This document shows positions 18,212 to 27,255 of a stretch of DNA of 64,000 nt, in pieces. The position numbers were made by a program, and so were the translations under genes. Below the pieces are notes generated by a model. That model had not been told where the DNA came from. It was given only the letters and a program-made list of their open reading frames with translations, and did no database searches. Source of the DNA: an uncultured Alphaproteobacteria bacterium. Lineage in GTDB: Bacteria; Pseudomonadota; Alphaproteobacteria; Geminicoccales; Geminicoccaceae. Within the stretch, counting starts at the first letter, position 1, and each line of letters begins with the position of its first letter. The stretch is taken from NCBI GenBank assembly GCA_937926445.1, contig CALBAK010000028.1:62001-126000 (forward strand), written 5' to 3'.

Positions 18212-18911
18212 ATGCATCGTTTCGATCGGCGACATTTCCTCCTGGTGGCCGGAGCAGCCGGGCTCGTTACCGGCACCGATGCGAATGCTCTCATCGACCC
18301 CCGCCTCGAAGCGGCAGGCTGGCGGGAGATGACCTTCCGTGAGAAGCTCGGCAACCCTTATTTCCCCGACGGCACCGACGGTATTCGGGTCGAAAGCCGG
18401 AACTCGGTATCGGTCGAGTGGCGGAGCCTTCCCGCGGATCTCTCCCGTACACCCTGGCTCCGCTGGCGTTGGCGGGTCGACCGCGCCGTGCCGGCGACCG
18501 ATCTGACCCGCAAAGGGGAGACGATCGGTCGCTTTCGGTCTACGTGGCCTTCGCCTGGGCGCCGGAGCGTGCCGGCCTTTTCGAGCCCAGTGTTCGCGCC
18601 GTCCTGGGGACACTGGTCGGAGAACAGCTTCCCGGCCGTCTCCTGACCTTCGTTTGGGGCGGGGACGGCCGATCGAACGGATGGTTTGCGAACCCCTATC
18701 TTCCCATGGGCGCGAAGCTACGGGTTCTTCGCCACGGCACCGCCCTGCACGGTGTCTGGCTCGAGGAACGAGTCGACGTGCGCGCCGAGTTCCTCGCCGC
18801 GTTCAGCGAATATCCGCCACCCGTGGAGCAGGTCGGGGTCGGGGCCGACAGTGACGACACCGTAGCGAAGCACTGGGCGCCGTCCGCGACCTCAGGCAGC
18901 TCGAAGGCTGA
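18212..18911 (+). pseudogene. DUF3047 family gene with two frameshifts
   Basis: The 5' frame starts at ATG 18212 with a twin-arginine-like signal ([14 protein letters not shown]) and reads DUF3047 sequence up to DLTRKG. The frame must then shift at the four-G run 18515-18518; one more G restores GGDDRSLSVYVAF. The second frame carries LLTFVWGGDG and NPYLPMGAKLRVLRHG. A further shift near 18864-18867 is needed to reach ALGAVRDLRQLEG and the expected stop at 18909-18911. Both sites look like a lost G. DUF3047 proteins are periplasmic and of unknown function. The gene is either decayed or mis-sequenced. It converges on, and its unshifted frame overlaps, the end of the nicotinate phosphoribosyltransferase gene. 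Confidence 0.82.
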
Positions 18912-18942
18912 GCGGTCCCCGCCCTTCGGCCCTGGACGGTCT

Positions 18943-20190
18943 TCAGCATGACTTGCGCCCGATGCCGCCGACAGCCGCTCTCGGTCGCTCGAACAGGAAC
19001 TCGCGCCCGACCTTGACCCGAGGCTCGCCGTCGTAAGCGATCACGTCCGCAGTGGCATAAGTCTCGCTCCAGCGCTCTGGTAGATACGAGCCGGTTCCGA
19101 TGATGTCGATCGGTGCACGTACACTCGCCATGAGCTTGCATTTCTGCGGCGAGAATCCCGAGCTCGCGATGATCTTCACTTGCCGGAAACCGGCCGCATC
19201 GAGCTGCTCGCGCATGTGGAAGATGGCAGCCGCCGTGACACCCGTTCCCGTGAGCCAAGCGAGCTCTTCGGGCGTCCTGTAGGTGCGGATGGCCTGCGGC
19301 GCGTGGCGCTCAAGCACGGCGTAAGAAGCCGCTACATCGAGACCTTCGAGAAAACGCCCGCCGTGCGTGTCCAGACGAATACCCAATCGACCCTCGGCCG
19401 CCAGATCCGGAAACCGCCTGCAGACCTCGAGAGCGTCGGTCACCTCGCGTCCGAAATAGTCTACGAGCACGTAGAGCGGATCGTCGGGAAACGTCTCGTG
19501 AAACATCTCTGCCGCGCGCACGGTCGAGCCGGCATATCCGATCAAGGCGTGCGGCATGGTGCCGAGCCCGCGCGAGCGGCCGAAGAAGTGGGCCGTCGCG
19601 TCGGTCGCGTTACCGATGAAGCCGATGGCGTTCGTCTCCGCCCGTGCTCGCCTCGAGCCGACGCTCGCCGCATACGCCATCATCTCCGCCATCTCGAGGC
19701 CGGCGCAATGGCGTGCATCCATGGCGAGAAAGGCCACGTAGGGAAGATCGGTGCACATCGAATAGGCATTGAACGCGGCGACACAGGCCGGCCCGATTTT
19801 CTGGAGAAGATTGGTCTCGAGATCCACCAGATGGTGGAACGAGCCGGTCACGTACATGAGCGGCTCACCGGCGCCGACCCAATCGCCTTCCTCGAACAGA
19901 AGCTCGACCCGGAACTCCGCGCCACGCTCCCGGCCGACCCTCGCGAGCCATTCGAGGGCGAGCCGCGGAGCCGCCACCACGGGTCGGCGAAGGAAAACCG
20001 CGTAGGTCACGCGGCAATCGCCGAACCGTTCGACGATGGCCTTGGTCTTTCGGAAGTAGGTGTCCGTGTAGCGGGCGATGTCCTCACCCAGCGGATGCGA
20101 AGCGGCTACCGCCGGGAGGGAATTGTCCTCGGGCGCGGGCGCCGTGCCCTCCGGCCCGGCCTGCGCCCCTGGGTCGGCGGAGCTCTTCAC
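18943..20190 (-). CDS. pncB: Nicotinate phosphoribosyltransferase
   Basis: The protein has 415 residues from GTG 20190, whose GTGA overlaps the stop of the DAHP synthase gene (20187-20190). Family motifs are [16 protein letters not shown] near the N terminus, a central [47 protein letters not shown] and GTGSYLPE. It makes nicotinate mononucleotide from nicotinate and PRPP in NAD salvage. It belongs to the shorter alphaproteobacterial type rather than the E. coli type. The open frame further upstream is the shadow of the preceding gene. An isochorismatase/nicotinamidase-like gene lies elsewhere in the window (50466-51215) but is not adjacent. Confidence 0.85.
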   Translation of the reverse strand: MKSSADPGAQAGPEGTAPAPEDNSLPAVAASHPLGEDIARYTDTYFRKTKAIVERFGDCRVTYAVFLRRPVVAAPRLALEWLARVGRERGAEFRVELLFEEGDWVGAGEPLMYVTGSFHHLVDLETNLLQKIGPACVAAFNAYSMCTDLPYVAFLAMDARHCAGLEMAEMMAYAASVGSRRARAETNAIGFIGNATDATAHFFGRSRGLGTMPHALIGYAGSTVRAAEMFHETFPDDPLYVLVDYFGREVTDALEVCRRFPDLAAEGRLGIRLDTHGGRFLEGLDVAASYAVLERHAPQAIRTYRTPEELAWLTGTGVTAAAIFHMREQLDAAGFRQVKIIASSGFSPQKCKLMASVRAPIDIIGTGSYLPERWSETYATADVIAYDGEPRVKVGREFLFERPRAAVGGIGRKSC

Positions 20191-21560
20191 GAAGCCGCTG
20201 CCACCCGTTGCGAGCGACGCTCCTCCTTGAGCGCTTCGGCCATGATGAAGGCCAGCTCGAGGCTCTGCTGCCCGTTGAGCCTCGGGTCGCACTGGGTGTG
20301 ATAACGAGAGGCGAGACAGGCTTCGGTGACCGCCTGGGTGCCTCCGAGACACTCGGTGACGTCCTCGCCGGTCATCTCGAGATGAATCCCGCCCGCGTGG
20401 GTGCCTTCCGCCTTGTGGATCGCGAAGAAGCTCTCGACTTCGGCGCGGATCCGGTCGAACGGTCGGGTCTTGAAGCCGTTGGTCGTCATCGTGTTGCCGT
20501 GCATCGGGTCACAGGCCCAGACCACCACGCGCCCCTCGCGCTGCAAGGCCCGGACGAGCGGAGGCAGGTGCCGCTCGATCTTGTCCGCTCCCATGCGGCT
20601 GATCACCGTGAGGCGACCGGCTTCGTTTCTGGGATTGAGCACGTCACACAGCCGCAGCAGTTCGTCCACGGTCATCGACGGGCCGGCTTTGACGCCGAGC
20701 GGATTGGCGATCCCCCGGCAGAATTCGACATGCGCCCCGTCGAGCTGGCGGGTGCGATCACCGATCCAAAGGAAATGGGCGGACGTGTCGTAGACCCGGC
20801 CCGTGGTCGAATCGACCCGGGTCATCGCCTGCTCGAAGCCGAGCAACAGCGCCTCGTGGGAGGTGTAGAGCGTCGTACGAGCGATTTCCGGCGTCGTCGA
20901 ATCCGAGATCCCACAAGCCCGCATGAAGTCGAGGGTCTCGCTGATCCGATCGGCGAGGTCCCGATAGCGTTGCGCCCAAGGTGAGCGGGCCACGTTGTCG
21001 ATCATCCAAGTATGGACCCGGGTCAGCGACGCGTAGCCGCCTTCGGTGAAGGCGCGCAGAAGATTGAGGGTCGCCGCGGCCTGCGTGTAGGCGCGCAGCA
21101 TCCGTGTCGGATCCGGACGCCGAGCCTGTTCGTCGAACTCCATGGCGTTCACGATGTCGCCGCGATAGGCCGGCAGCTCGCGATCGCCTTGCCGTTCGAC
21201 CGGCGAGGACCGCGGCTTGGCGAACTGCCCGGCGATCCGACCGACCTTCACGACCGGCAATCCGGCCCCGAATGTCAACACGATCGCCATCTGCAGGAAC
21301 ACCCTCAGCCAATCCCGTATCTTGTTGGCGTTGAAGTCGGCGAAGGCTTCGGCGCAATCACCCCCCTGCAGGAGAAAGGCGCGCCCGGCCGCGACCTGGC
21401 CGAGCTTTTCCTGCAACGTCCGCGCCTCGCCTGCGAAGACGAGCGGCGGATAGGTGGCGAGTTCATGCTCGACGGCCGCGAGTGCCGCCTCGTCTTCGTA
21501 CACCGGCATCTGACGCGCCGGCTTCCCGCGCCAACTGTCCGGCGCCCACAACCCACTCAT
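20187..21560 (-). CDS. Class II 3-deoxy-7-phosphoheptulonate synthase
   Basis: The 457-residue protein is a class II (plant/AroH-type) DAHP synthase. Motifs are [12 protein letters not shown] with the metal-binding cysteine, [60 protein letters not shown] and the terminal [15 protein letters not shown]. It condenses erythrose-4-phosphate and phosphoenolpyruvate, the first step of the shikimate pathway. It starts at ATG 21560, 39 bases after gor, and is followed by an overlapping pncB. Feedback regulation cannot be judged from the sequence; the N-terminal extension of the Mycobacterium enzyme is mostly absent. Confidence 0.95.
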   Translation of the reverse strand: MSGLWAPDSWRGKPARQMPVYEDEAALAAVEHELATYPPLVFAGEARTLQEKLGQVAAGRAFLLQGGDCAEAFADFNANKIRDWLRVFLQMAIVLTFGAGLPVVKVGRIAGQFAKPRSSPVERQGDRELPAYRGDIVNAMEFDEQARRPDPTRMLRAYTQAAATLNLLRAFTEGGYASLTRVHTWMIDNVARSPWAQRYRDLADRISETLDFMRACGISDSTTPEIARTTLYTSHEALLLGFEQAMTRVDSTTGRVYDTSAHFLWIGDRTRQLDGAHVEFCRGIANPLGVKAGPSMTVDELLRLCDVLNPRNEAGRLTVISRMGADKIERHLPPLVRALQREGRVVVWACDPMHGNTMTTNGFKTRPFDRIRAEVESFFAIHKAEGTHAGGIHLEMTGEDVTECLGGTQAVTEACLASRYHTQCDPRLNGQQSLELAFIMAEALKEERRSQRVAAAS

Positions 21561-21599
21561 TCCGCAAAACTCCGCTCGAGGCGTCGCCTTCGCGTCGCG

Positions 21600-22994
21600 T
21601 CAATCCTCCGCCGGCCGCCACATCGTGACGAGTTCCTCCGCCGCGGTCGGATGCAGGGCCACCGTGGCGTCGAATTGCGCCTTGGTCGCGCGACAGGTCA
21701 AGGCCACGGCGAAACCCTGCACGATCTCGGCCGCTTCCCCGCCGACCAGATGAATCCCGAGCACCCGATCGTCGGAGGCGTCGACCACCAGCTTCATGAA
21801 GACCCGCTCCTCTCCCCCGCCCAGGGTTTCCAGCATCGGGCGGAAGCGAGTTCGGAACACCTTGATCTCGCGGCCTTCGGCCGTCGCGCGTTCCTGCGAC
21901 AGACCGACCGCGGCCGCTTGGGGTAGACTGAAGACCGCTGTCGGCACGGTTTTGTAGTTGACCGTTTTCGGATTGGCGTTGAACAGCCGCTCGGCGACCG
22001 CCCGACCCTCGGCGATCGCCACGGGCGTCAGGTCGTGTTGCGTTGCATCGAGACCGTGTCCGGCGTGATCGGAACAGTCGCCCACCGCGAAAAGACCCGG
22101 GACCTTCGTCCGATAAGCGACATCGACCGGGATCGCACCATCGGCATCGAGCCGGATGCCGAGCTCCTCGAGCCCCAACCCCTTGGTGTTCGGGATCGGC
22201 CGCCGACCGGTCGCGAGCAGCACGCAATCGCTCTCCACCGGCCCTTGCGAGGTGTCGAGGACATATCCCCCGGCGACGGGCACGATCCGTTCGGGGCGGG
22301 CCCCGGCCACGAGTTTCACGCCTGCCCTGGAGAGCGCTCCGGCGAGCTCTCGGCGGAGGTCGAGATCGAAACCGCGCAGAGGAAGCTCGCCCCGGAAGAC
22401 AATCGTCACTTCGGAGCCGAGCGCTCGAAAGATGCTGGCGAGCTCCACCCCGATATAGCCGGCCCCTACCACGACGAAGCGGCGCGGCAAAGCGTAGATG
22501 TCCTCCAGGAGCTCGTCCGAGGTGACGGCGTGCTCCACGCCCGGAATTTCGGGTAGGCTCGGTCGGGCCCCCACCGCTACGACGATCCGTTCGGCCGTAC
22601 CCTCGATACCCTCGACCTCCACCCGAAAGCCTTCGGCTACGCGAGCGAGGATCCGCGCCCGTCCCGGGAGCAGCCGCACCCCGGCGCTCTCGAGCATGTC
22701 CAGATAGACGCGGTTCAGTCGGCCGATCTCGGCATTGCGCGCTTCGAGCAATGCGGCGAAATCGAGGACCGGCTCGCCGAGCCTCCAGCCGTAACCACGA
22801 GCGGCACGAAAGAGCTCGCGAAAATGCGCGCCCAGATGCATGAGCTTCTTCGGCACACACCCGCGGATGACGCAGGTGCCGCCGACGCGACCCGACTCGG
22901 CGATCGCCACCCGCGCGCCGTAATGCGCCGCACGGCGGGCGCAAGCGACACCGCCAGAGCCAGCGCCGATGACGAGGAGGTCGAAATCCGCCAC
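21600..22994 (-). CDS. gor: Glutathione-disulfide reductase
   Basis: The 464-residue flavoprotein begins with the FAD-binding GAGSGGVACARRAA. It carries the redox disulfide GGTCVIRGCVPKK (Cys41, Cys46), a second dinucleotide fold VVGAGYIGVELASIF, GRRPIPNTKGLGLEELG, and the C-terminal HPTAAEELVTMW containing the catalytic histidine. The GCVPKK form and overall spacing mark glutathione reductase rather than lipoamide dehydrogenase. It regenerates glutathione with NADPH. Eight bases separate it from the upstream dehydrogenase gene, so the four minus-strand genes from 24484 to 18943 look like one transcript. Confidence 0.94.
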   Translation of the reverse strand: MADFDLLVIGAGSGGVACARRAAHYGARVAIAESGRVGGTCVIRGCVPKKLMHLGAHFRELFRAARGYGWRLGEPVLDFAALLEARNAEIGRLNRVYLDMLESAGVRLLPGRARILARVAEGFRVEVEGIEGTAERIVVAVGARPSLPEIPGVEHAVTSDELLEDIYALPRRFVVVGAGYIGVELASIFRALGSEVTIVFRGELPLRGFDLDLRRELAGALSRAGVKLVAGARPERIVPVAGGYVLDTSQGPVESDCVLLATGRRPIPNTKGLGLEELGIRLDADGAIPVDVAYRTKVPGLFAVGDCSDHAGHGLDATQHDLTPVAIAEGRAVAERLFNANPKTVNYKTVPTAVFSLPQAAAVGLSQERATAEGREIKVFRTRFRPMLETLGGGEERVFMKLVVDASDDRVLGIHLVGGEAAEIVQGFAVALTCRATKAQFDATVALHPTAAEELVTMWRPAED

Positions 22995-23002
22995 CTGAAG
23001 GC

Positions 23003-24484
23003 TCAGGATATACCGCCGAGGCTCACATATTTGATCTCGAGATATTCGTCGACCCCGTAACGCGAACCTTCCCGCCCGATCCCGCCCTCCTTCACGCCTC
23101 CGAACGGAGCGACCTCGGTGGCGATCACACCGTCGTTCACACCGACCAGCCGGACCTCGAGCGCTTCGGCGACGCGGAAGACCCGCCCGAGGTCACGGGC
23201 GTAGAAATAGCCGGCGAGCCCGACGTCGCTGGCATTGGCGAGACGGATGACCTCGTCTTCGGTCTCGAACCGGAAGAGTGGCGCGACGGGCCCCAAGGTC
23301 TCCTCGTGCGCGATCAGCATCGAGCTGTTGCAGTTGGCCAGCACCGTCGGCTCGAAAAATCGCCCATCCAGGGCGTGTCGCCGGCCGCCGATCGTGACCG
23401 TAGCCCCTTTGGCCGTGGCATCCGCCACGAGCTGTTCGACTTTGACGACCGCCGCCTGGTCGATGAGCGGGCCGACGACCACACCCGGCTCGATTCCGGG
23501 GCCGACCTTTAGTCGGCTCACGGCCTCGGCGAGCTTTCGCGAGAACAGGTCGAAGACGCCGGCCTGCATATAGATGCGGTTCGTGCAGACGCAGGTCTGA
23601 CCACAGTGGCGGAACTTGCAGGCGACCGCACCCTGCACGGCCGCGTCGATATCAGCATCGTCGAACACGATGAACGGTGTGTGTCCGCCCAGTTCCATGC
23701 TGACGCGCTTGACGGTATCGGCAGCCTGGTTGAGGAGAATCTTGCCGACAGCCGTAGAGCCGGTGAAGGACAGCTTGCGAACGTCCTTGTTCGTCGCGAG
23801 TTCGGTCCCGACCGTGGTCGCGGGTCCGGTCACGACGTTGAAAACGCCCCTGGGGAGGCCGGCGCGCTCGCCGAGTTCGGCGAGTGCGAGGGCGAACAAC
23901 GGCGTGGCCGAGGCGGGGCGAACCGCCATCGTGCATCCGACCGCGAGCCCGGGTGCACATTTGCGGGGGATCATCGCGTTCGGGAAGTTCCACGGCGTGA
24001 TCGCCGCACAAACCCCGACCGGTTGCTTGAGCACCAGGATTCGTCGCGAAGCCACCGTCTGTAGGATGACATCGCCATAGACGCGCTTAGCCTCCTCGGC
24101 GAACCATTCGACGAAAGAAGCCCCGTAAGCGATCTCGCCCTTCGCCTCGGCGAGCGGCTTTCCCTGCTCGCGGGTCATGATGTAGGCGAGATCGTCCGCA
24201 TTCGTCGCGACGAGGTCGAACCAACGCCGGGGGATCGCCGCCCGCTCCTTGGCGGTAAGGCTGTGCCATGCCGGCAAGGCCGCCTCGGCTGCCGCGATCG
24301 CCCGACGCGTCTCCTCGACACCCAGTGCCGGAACGGCCCCGATCACCTCCCCCGTCGCCGGATCGGTGACGGGTAGCGTGCGCCCGCTGTCCGCGGCGAT
24401 CCACTGTCCGTCCACATAGCAGCGCTCCTGGAACAGTTTCGGATCGGTGAGCGCCACTGGAACGTCTTTGAGCGCCGTGGCCAT
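23003..24484 (-). CDS. gabD: Succinate-semialdehyde dehydrogenase-like aldehyde dehydrogenase
   Basis: The 493-residue aldehyde dehydrogenase aligns throughout with GabD: ITPWNFPNAMIPRK, FTGSTAVGKIL, the general-base region MELGG, catalytic cysteine in CGQTCVCTNRIY, and the C-terminal TEVAPFGGVKEGGIGREGSRYGVDEYLEIKY. It would oxidise succinate semialdehyde to succinate. Some conserved positions differ: the usual KPA of the cofactor site reads MAVRPAS (Arg for Lys), GGN reads GGH, and RNAGQTC reads RHCGQTC. These changes may alter cofactor preference or substrate. It starts at ATG 24484 and heads the gor-DAHP synthase-pncB run. Confidence 0.85.
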   Translation of the reverse strand: MATALKDVPVALTDPKLFQERCYVDGQWIAADSGRTLPVTDPATGEVIGAVPALGVEETRRAIAAAEAALPAWHSLTAKERAAIPRRWFDLVATNADDLAYIMTREQGKPLAEAKGEIAYGASFVEWFAEEAKRVYGDVILQTVASRRILVLKQPVGVCAAITPWNFPNAMIPRKCAPGLAVGCTMAVRPASATPLFALALAELGERAGLPRGVFNVVTGPATTVGTELATNKDVRKLSFTGSTAVGKILLNQAADTVKRVSMELGGHTPFIVFDDADIDAAVQGAVACKFRHCGQTCVCTNRIYMQAGVFDLFSRKLAEAVSRLKVGPGIEPGVVVGPLIDQAAVVKVEQLVADATAKGATVTIGGRRHALDGRFFEPTVLANCNSSMLIAHEETLGPVAPLFRFETEDEVIRLANASDVGLAGYFYARDLGRVFRVAEALEVRLVGVNDGVIATEVAPFGGVKEGGIGREGSRYGVDEYLEIKYVSLGGIS

Positions 24485-24568
24485 GACTCGGCCTCCCCGT
24501 ATCGCGTAACCCGGTCATACCTCCCACGCGACACCGGCGCGGCGCGCGCCCCGGCGGCGGCGAACGGC

Positions 24569-25633
24569 TCATTCCTCCGGGACTCGGTCCTCCTCGAGGA
24601 GGGCCATGCTCGCGACCCCGACGCCGGCCCGGCTCCGGATCGCCTGCTCGAGCTCCGCTGCCGCCTCCGGATGCTCTTTGAGCCAAGCCTTCGCGTTCTC
24701 GCGACCCTGGCCGATCCGCTGGTTGTTCCAGGAGAACCAGGAGCCCGATTTCTCGACGAGCCCCACCCGCAGGCCGAGGTCGATCAGCTCTCCGGTCTTC
24801 GAAATTCCTTCCCCGTACATGATGTCGAAATCGACCACCCGGAAGGGCGGGGCGACCTTGTTCTTGACGACCTTGACGCGGGTCTGATTGCCGATCGGTT
24901 CGTCTTTGTCCTTGATGGCGCCGATTCTGCGAACGTCGAGCCGAACGCTGGCGTAGAATTTGAGGGCGTTGCCCCCCGTAGTGGTCTCGGGGTTGCCGAA
25001 CATTACGCCGATCTTGCTTCGAATTTGATTGGTGAAGATCAGGAGGCATTTCGAGCGACTGATCGAAGCGGTCAACTTGCGCAGGGCTTGGCTCATGAGC
25101 CGAGCCTGCAGGCCGGGCAGCGACTCGCCCATCTCTCCCTCGAGCTCGGCCTTGGGCACGAGCGCCGCCACGCTGTCCACCACGATGACGTCGATCGCCC
25201 CAGAGCGAACCAAGGTGTCCGCGATTTCGAGCGCCTGCTCGCCGGTATCCGGTTGAGAGATCAGGAGCGATTCGAGGTCGACACCGAGCTTGCGCGCGTA
25301 GCTCGGGTCGAGGGCGTGCTCCGCGTCGATGAAAGCGCAGACGCCACCGGTGCGCTGCGCCTCGGCGATGACGTGCAACGTCAAGGTTGTCTTACCCGAG
25401 CTCTCGGGCCCGTAGATTTCGACCACCCGCCCGCGCGGCAGCCCACCGACCCCGAGCGCGATGTCGAGGCCGAGGGATCCGGTCGAGATCGTCTCGATCT
25501 CGACCGACGCCCCGGCCTGCCCGAGCCGCATCAGCGAACCCTTGCCGAAGGCCCGCTCGATCTGCGCGATCGCGGCATCGAGCGCACGCTGGCGGTCGCT
25601 GCCCTCACGGCGGCTGACGACGGCGTCGGCCAT
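24569..25633 (-). CDS. recA: Recombinase RecA
   Basis: From ATG 25633 the protein has 354 residues with the full RecA core. Visible are Walker [10 protein letters not shown] (about 75-83), FIDAEHALD, Walker [22 protein letters not shown], the DNA-binding loops around [10 protein letters not shown] and [18 protein letters not shown], and the C-terminal [17 protein letters not shown]. It forms filaments on single-stranded DNA, performs strand exchange and activates LexA cleavage. The region before 25633 in the same frame is not RecA-like. A separate promoter lies just upstream. Confidence 0.98.
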   Translation of the reverse strand: MADAVVSRREGSDRQRALDAAIAQIERAFGKGSLMRLGQAGASVEIETISTGSLGLDIALGVGGLPRGRVVEIYGPESSGKTTLTLHVIAEAQRTGGVCAFIDAEHALDPSYARKLGVDLESLLISQPDTGEQALEIADTLVRSGAIDVIVVDSVAALVPKAELEGEMGESLPGLQARLMSQALRKLTASISRSKCLLIFTNQIRSKIGVMFGNPETTTGGNALKFYASVRLDVRRIGAIKDKDEPIGNQTRVKVVKNKVAPPFRVVDFDIMYGEGISKTGELIDLGLRVGLVEKSGSWFSWNNQRIGQGRENAKAWLKEHPEAAAELEQAIRSRAGVGVASMALLEEDRVPEE

Positions 25634-25670
25634 GTCCGATCCTCGGCTCGATGGATGTGATCTCGCCACG

Positions 25671-25699
25671 CTTATAGTGGAGAGGTACCGTTTGGCCAA
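25671..25699 (-). promoter_or_regulatory. Likely sigma70-type promoter of recA
   Basis: On the minus strand, TTGGCC (25694-25699) and TATAAG (25671-25676) are separated by 17 bases, about 40 bases before the recA start. The -10 box matches the consensus at five of six positions. No alphaproteobacterial LexA box (GTTC-N7-GTTC or its complement) is visible between 25634 and about 25730, which is unusual for recA. Confidence 0.65.
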
Positions 25700-25719
25700 T
25701 GGCCCGCTGCCGCAAGGCC

Positions 25720-26655
25720 TCAACCGCTGCGAGGAGTCCGCGCTCTCGGCAAGAGGACGAGGCCGATCGCCGCCACGACGAGCAGCAGGGCAACGAGCTC
25801 ACGCATCCCGATCGGTTCGTTCAACAGCCAAGCCGAGCTCGCTACGCCGACCACGGGTATCGCGAGCGTACTCAGCGAGGCGGCGATCGCAGGGAGCAGG
25901 CGGACGATCCGCAGGAACGTCGTGAAGCAGAAGACGAGTGCCACGAAAACGACGTAGAGAAGCGCGAAGACCCCCGTCGAGCTCACCCGGGACGGATCCG
26001 GCCAGGCACCCCACCACAGCCAGACCGCCAGGATCGGGAGGCCGCCGGCCAGAAGCTGCCAAGCGGACAATGCCATCGTCCCGATCCGCCAGTCGTACGC
26101 CTTGGTGGCAACCGTTTGGATCGCCCAGACGATCGCCGCCGCGAGGATCAGCAACGCGCCGAGCGGTGCTTCGCCCACCCGCCCAACCTCGGGCCCGAGG
26201 AGGACGGCGAGGCCACACATGCCCAGGAGGAGTGCTAATCCGAGTGCTACGGTCGGCCGCTCGCCCAAGAAAAGAATGGAGAGCAGGGTCGCCCACAGCG
26301 GCATGGTGAAAGCGATGATCGCCGCCCGCCCGCTGCCGGTGTAGAGAAGGCCGAAGGCGGTCAGCATATGCCACAGCGTCACGCCGGCGAGCGAGATCGC
26401 GAGGTGGGGAGCGATCAGCCGGCGATCCATGCGGATGCGCTCGCCGCGGAGGCCAGCGAGCAGGAGAAGCGTGAGACCTGCGCCAAGAACGCTCACGACC
26501 CGGAAAGTCCAGGGCTCGAATTCCTGCACGGCGAGTTTCATGGCCGGCCAGTTGGCGCCCCAGAGGAGCGTCACCGTCACGATGAGGAGGCCGAGCTTGG
26601 CCGATCTCCTACCCGAAGCCTCGCCGGCTTCGCTTGCGTTCACCGCATCCCGCAT
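25720..26655 (-). CDS. DMT-superfamily transporter (EamA family)
   Basis: This 311-residue protein has ten predicted transmembrane helices arranged as two EamA repeats (about 20-150 and 160-300). The first opens with [16 protein letters not shown]; the repeats end around [25 protein letters not shown] and [27 protein letters not shown]. These proteins export or import small metabolites across the inner membrane, and substrate cannot be predicted from the family. It runs in the direction of recA but ends 87 bases before the recA start, overlapping neither the -35 nor the -10 element. Confidence 0.9.
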   Translation of the reverse strand: MRDAVNASEAGEASGRRSAKLGLLIVTVTLLWGANWPAMKLAVQEFEPWTFRVVSVLGAGLTLLLLAGLRGERIRMDRRLIAPHLAISLAGVTLWHMLTAFGLLYTGSGRAAIIAFTMPLWATLLSILFLGERPTVALGLALLLGMCGLAVLLGPEVGRVGEAPLGALLILAAAIVWAIQTVATKAYDWRIGTMALSAWQLLAGGLPILAVWLWWGAWPDPSRVSSTGVFALLYVVFVALVFCFTTFLRIVRLLPAIAASLSTLAIPVVGVASSAWLLNEPIGMRELVALLLVVAAIGLVLLPRARTPRSG

Positions 26656-26764
26656 GACACCGCCGTGCCAGCCTCGCGAAAAGCCGCGAAGCTACGCCGA
26701 GGGGCGAGCCTGTACAGACGGGACCGGCGTGACCGTGCGTTGCGTCGGCCCGGGTTCCGCCGGC

Positions 26765-26935
26765 TCAAAAGTCGGTGCACCGACCGCCGATTTCCCAATC
26801 GCCGTAGCGTGTGGGCTCCGGGCCTTCCGGGCCACCGATCTCCTTGGGCGGCTGCACGACCGCCGACGGGACATCCGGGGCGGGTGCTCGCGCCTCGGGC
26901 GACACCAAGTCGGCAGGAGAGGCCTCGCCCCTCAC
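26765..26935 (-). CDS. DUF1674 protein, succinate dehydrogenase assembly factor 4-like
   Basis: This small gene encodes 56 residues from GTG 26935, whose GTGA overlaps the stop of the DUF1476 gene; an in-frame ATG at 26971 is an alternative. The C-terminal end GPEPTRYGDWEIGGRCTDF is the signature of DUF1674/SDHAF4. In mitochondria this factor binds flavinylated SdhA and protects it until it joins SdhB. The N-terminal half is proline/alanine-rich and variable, as in other bacterial members. Its coupling to the ATPase zeta subunit gene and a quinone oxidoreductase gene suggests a respiration-related unit. The function is inferred from the motif. Confidence 0.85.
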   Translation of the reverse strand: MRGEASPADLVSPEARAPAPDVPSAVVQPPKEIGGPEGPEPTRYGDWEIGGRCTDF

Positions 26936-27255
26936 TCGCTCATCACCTGATTTCGGGCGATCGTCTCGCATTCCTGCAGATGCTTCTTCAGGAGATGGTC
27001 GGACAGACTCTTACCGGCCTTCGACAAGTCGGCCTTCACTTTCGTGAAAATGTCTTCGTCTCCCGGAACGTCGAAGTCGGCCATCACCACGTCCTTGGCG
27101 TAAGCCAACGCCGCGTCTCCGGAGAGACCGAGATGCTCTTCAGCGATCCACAGGCCGAACAGCTTGTTACGGCGGTTCCGGATCTTGAACGCGAGTTCCT
27201 GCTCGTGCTTGAACTTCGCTTCTTCCGTTCGCTCGCGCTCGTTGAAGCTGGTCAT
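26932..27255 (-). CDS. F1-ATPase inhibitor zeta subunit-like protein (DUF1476)
   Basis: From ATG 27255, preceded by AGGAGG, the protein has 107 residues. It matches the DUF1476 family throughout: an N-terminal FNERERTEEAKFKHEQEL segment, RRNKLFGLWIAEEHLGLSG, and VVMADFDVPGDEDIFTKVKADL. In Paracoccus denitrificans the zeta subunit blocks reverse ATP hydrolysis by the F1Fo-ATP synthase through its N terminus. The ATG overlaps the stop of the upstream oxidoreductase gene (ATGA, 27252-27255) and its stop overlaps the DUF1674 start. Restriction of the family to alphaproteobacteria supports the taxonomic call. Confidence 0.92.
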   Translation of the reverse strand: MTSFNERERTEEAKFKHEQELAFKIRNRRNKLFGLWIAEEHLGLSGDAALAYAKDVVMADFDVPGDEDIFTKVKADLSKAGKSLSDHLLKKHLQECETIARNQVMSE

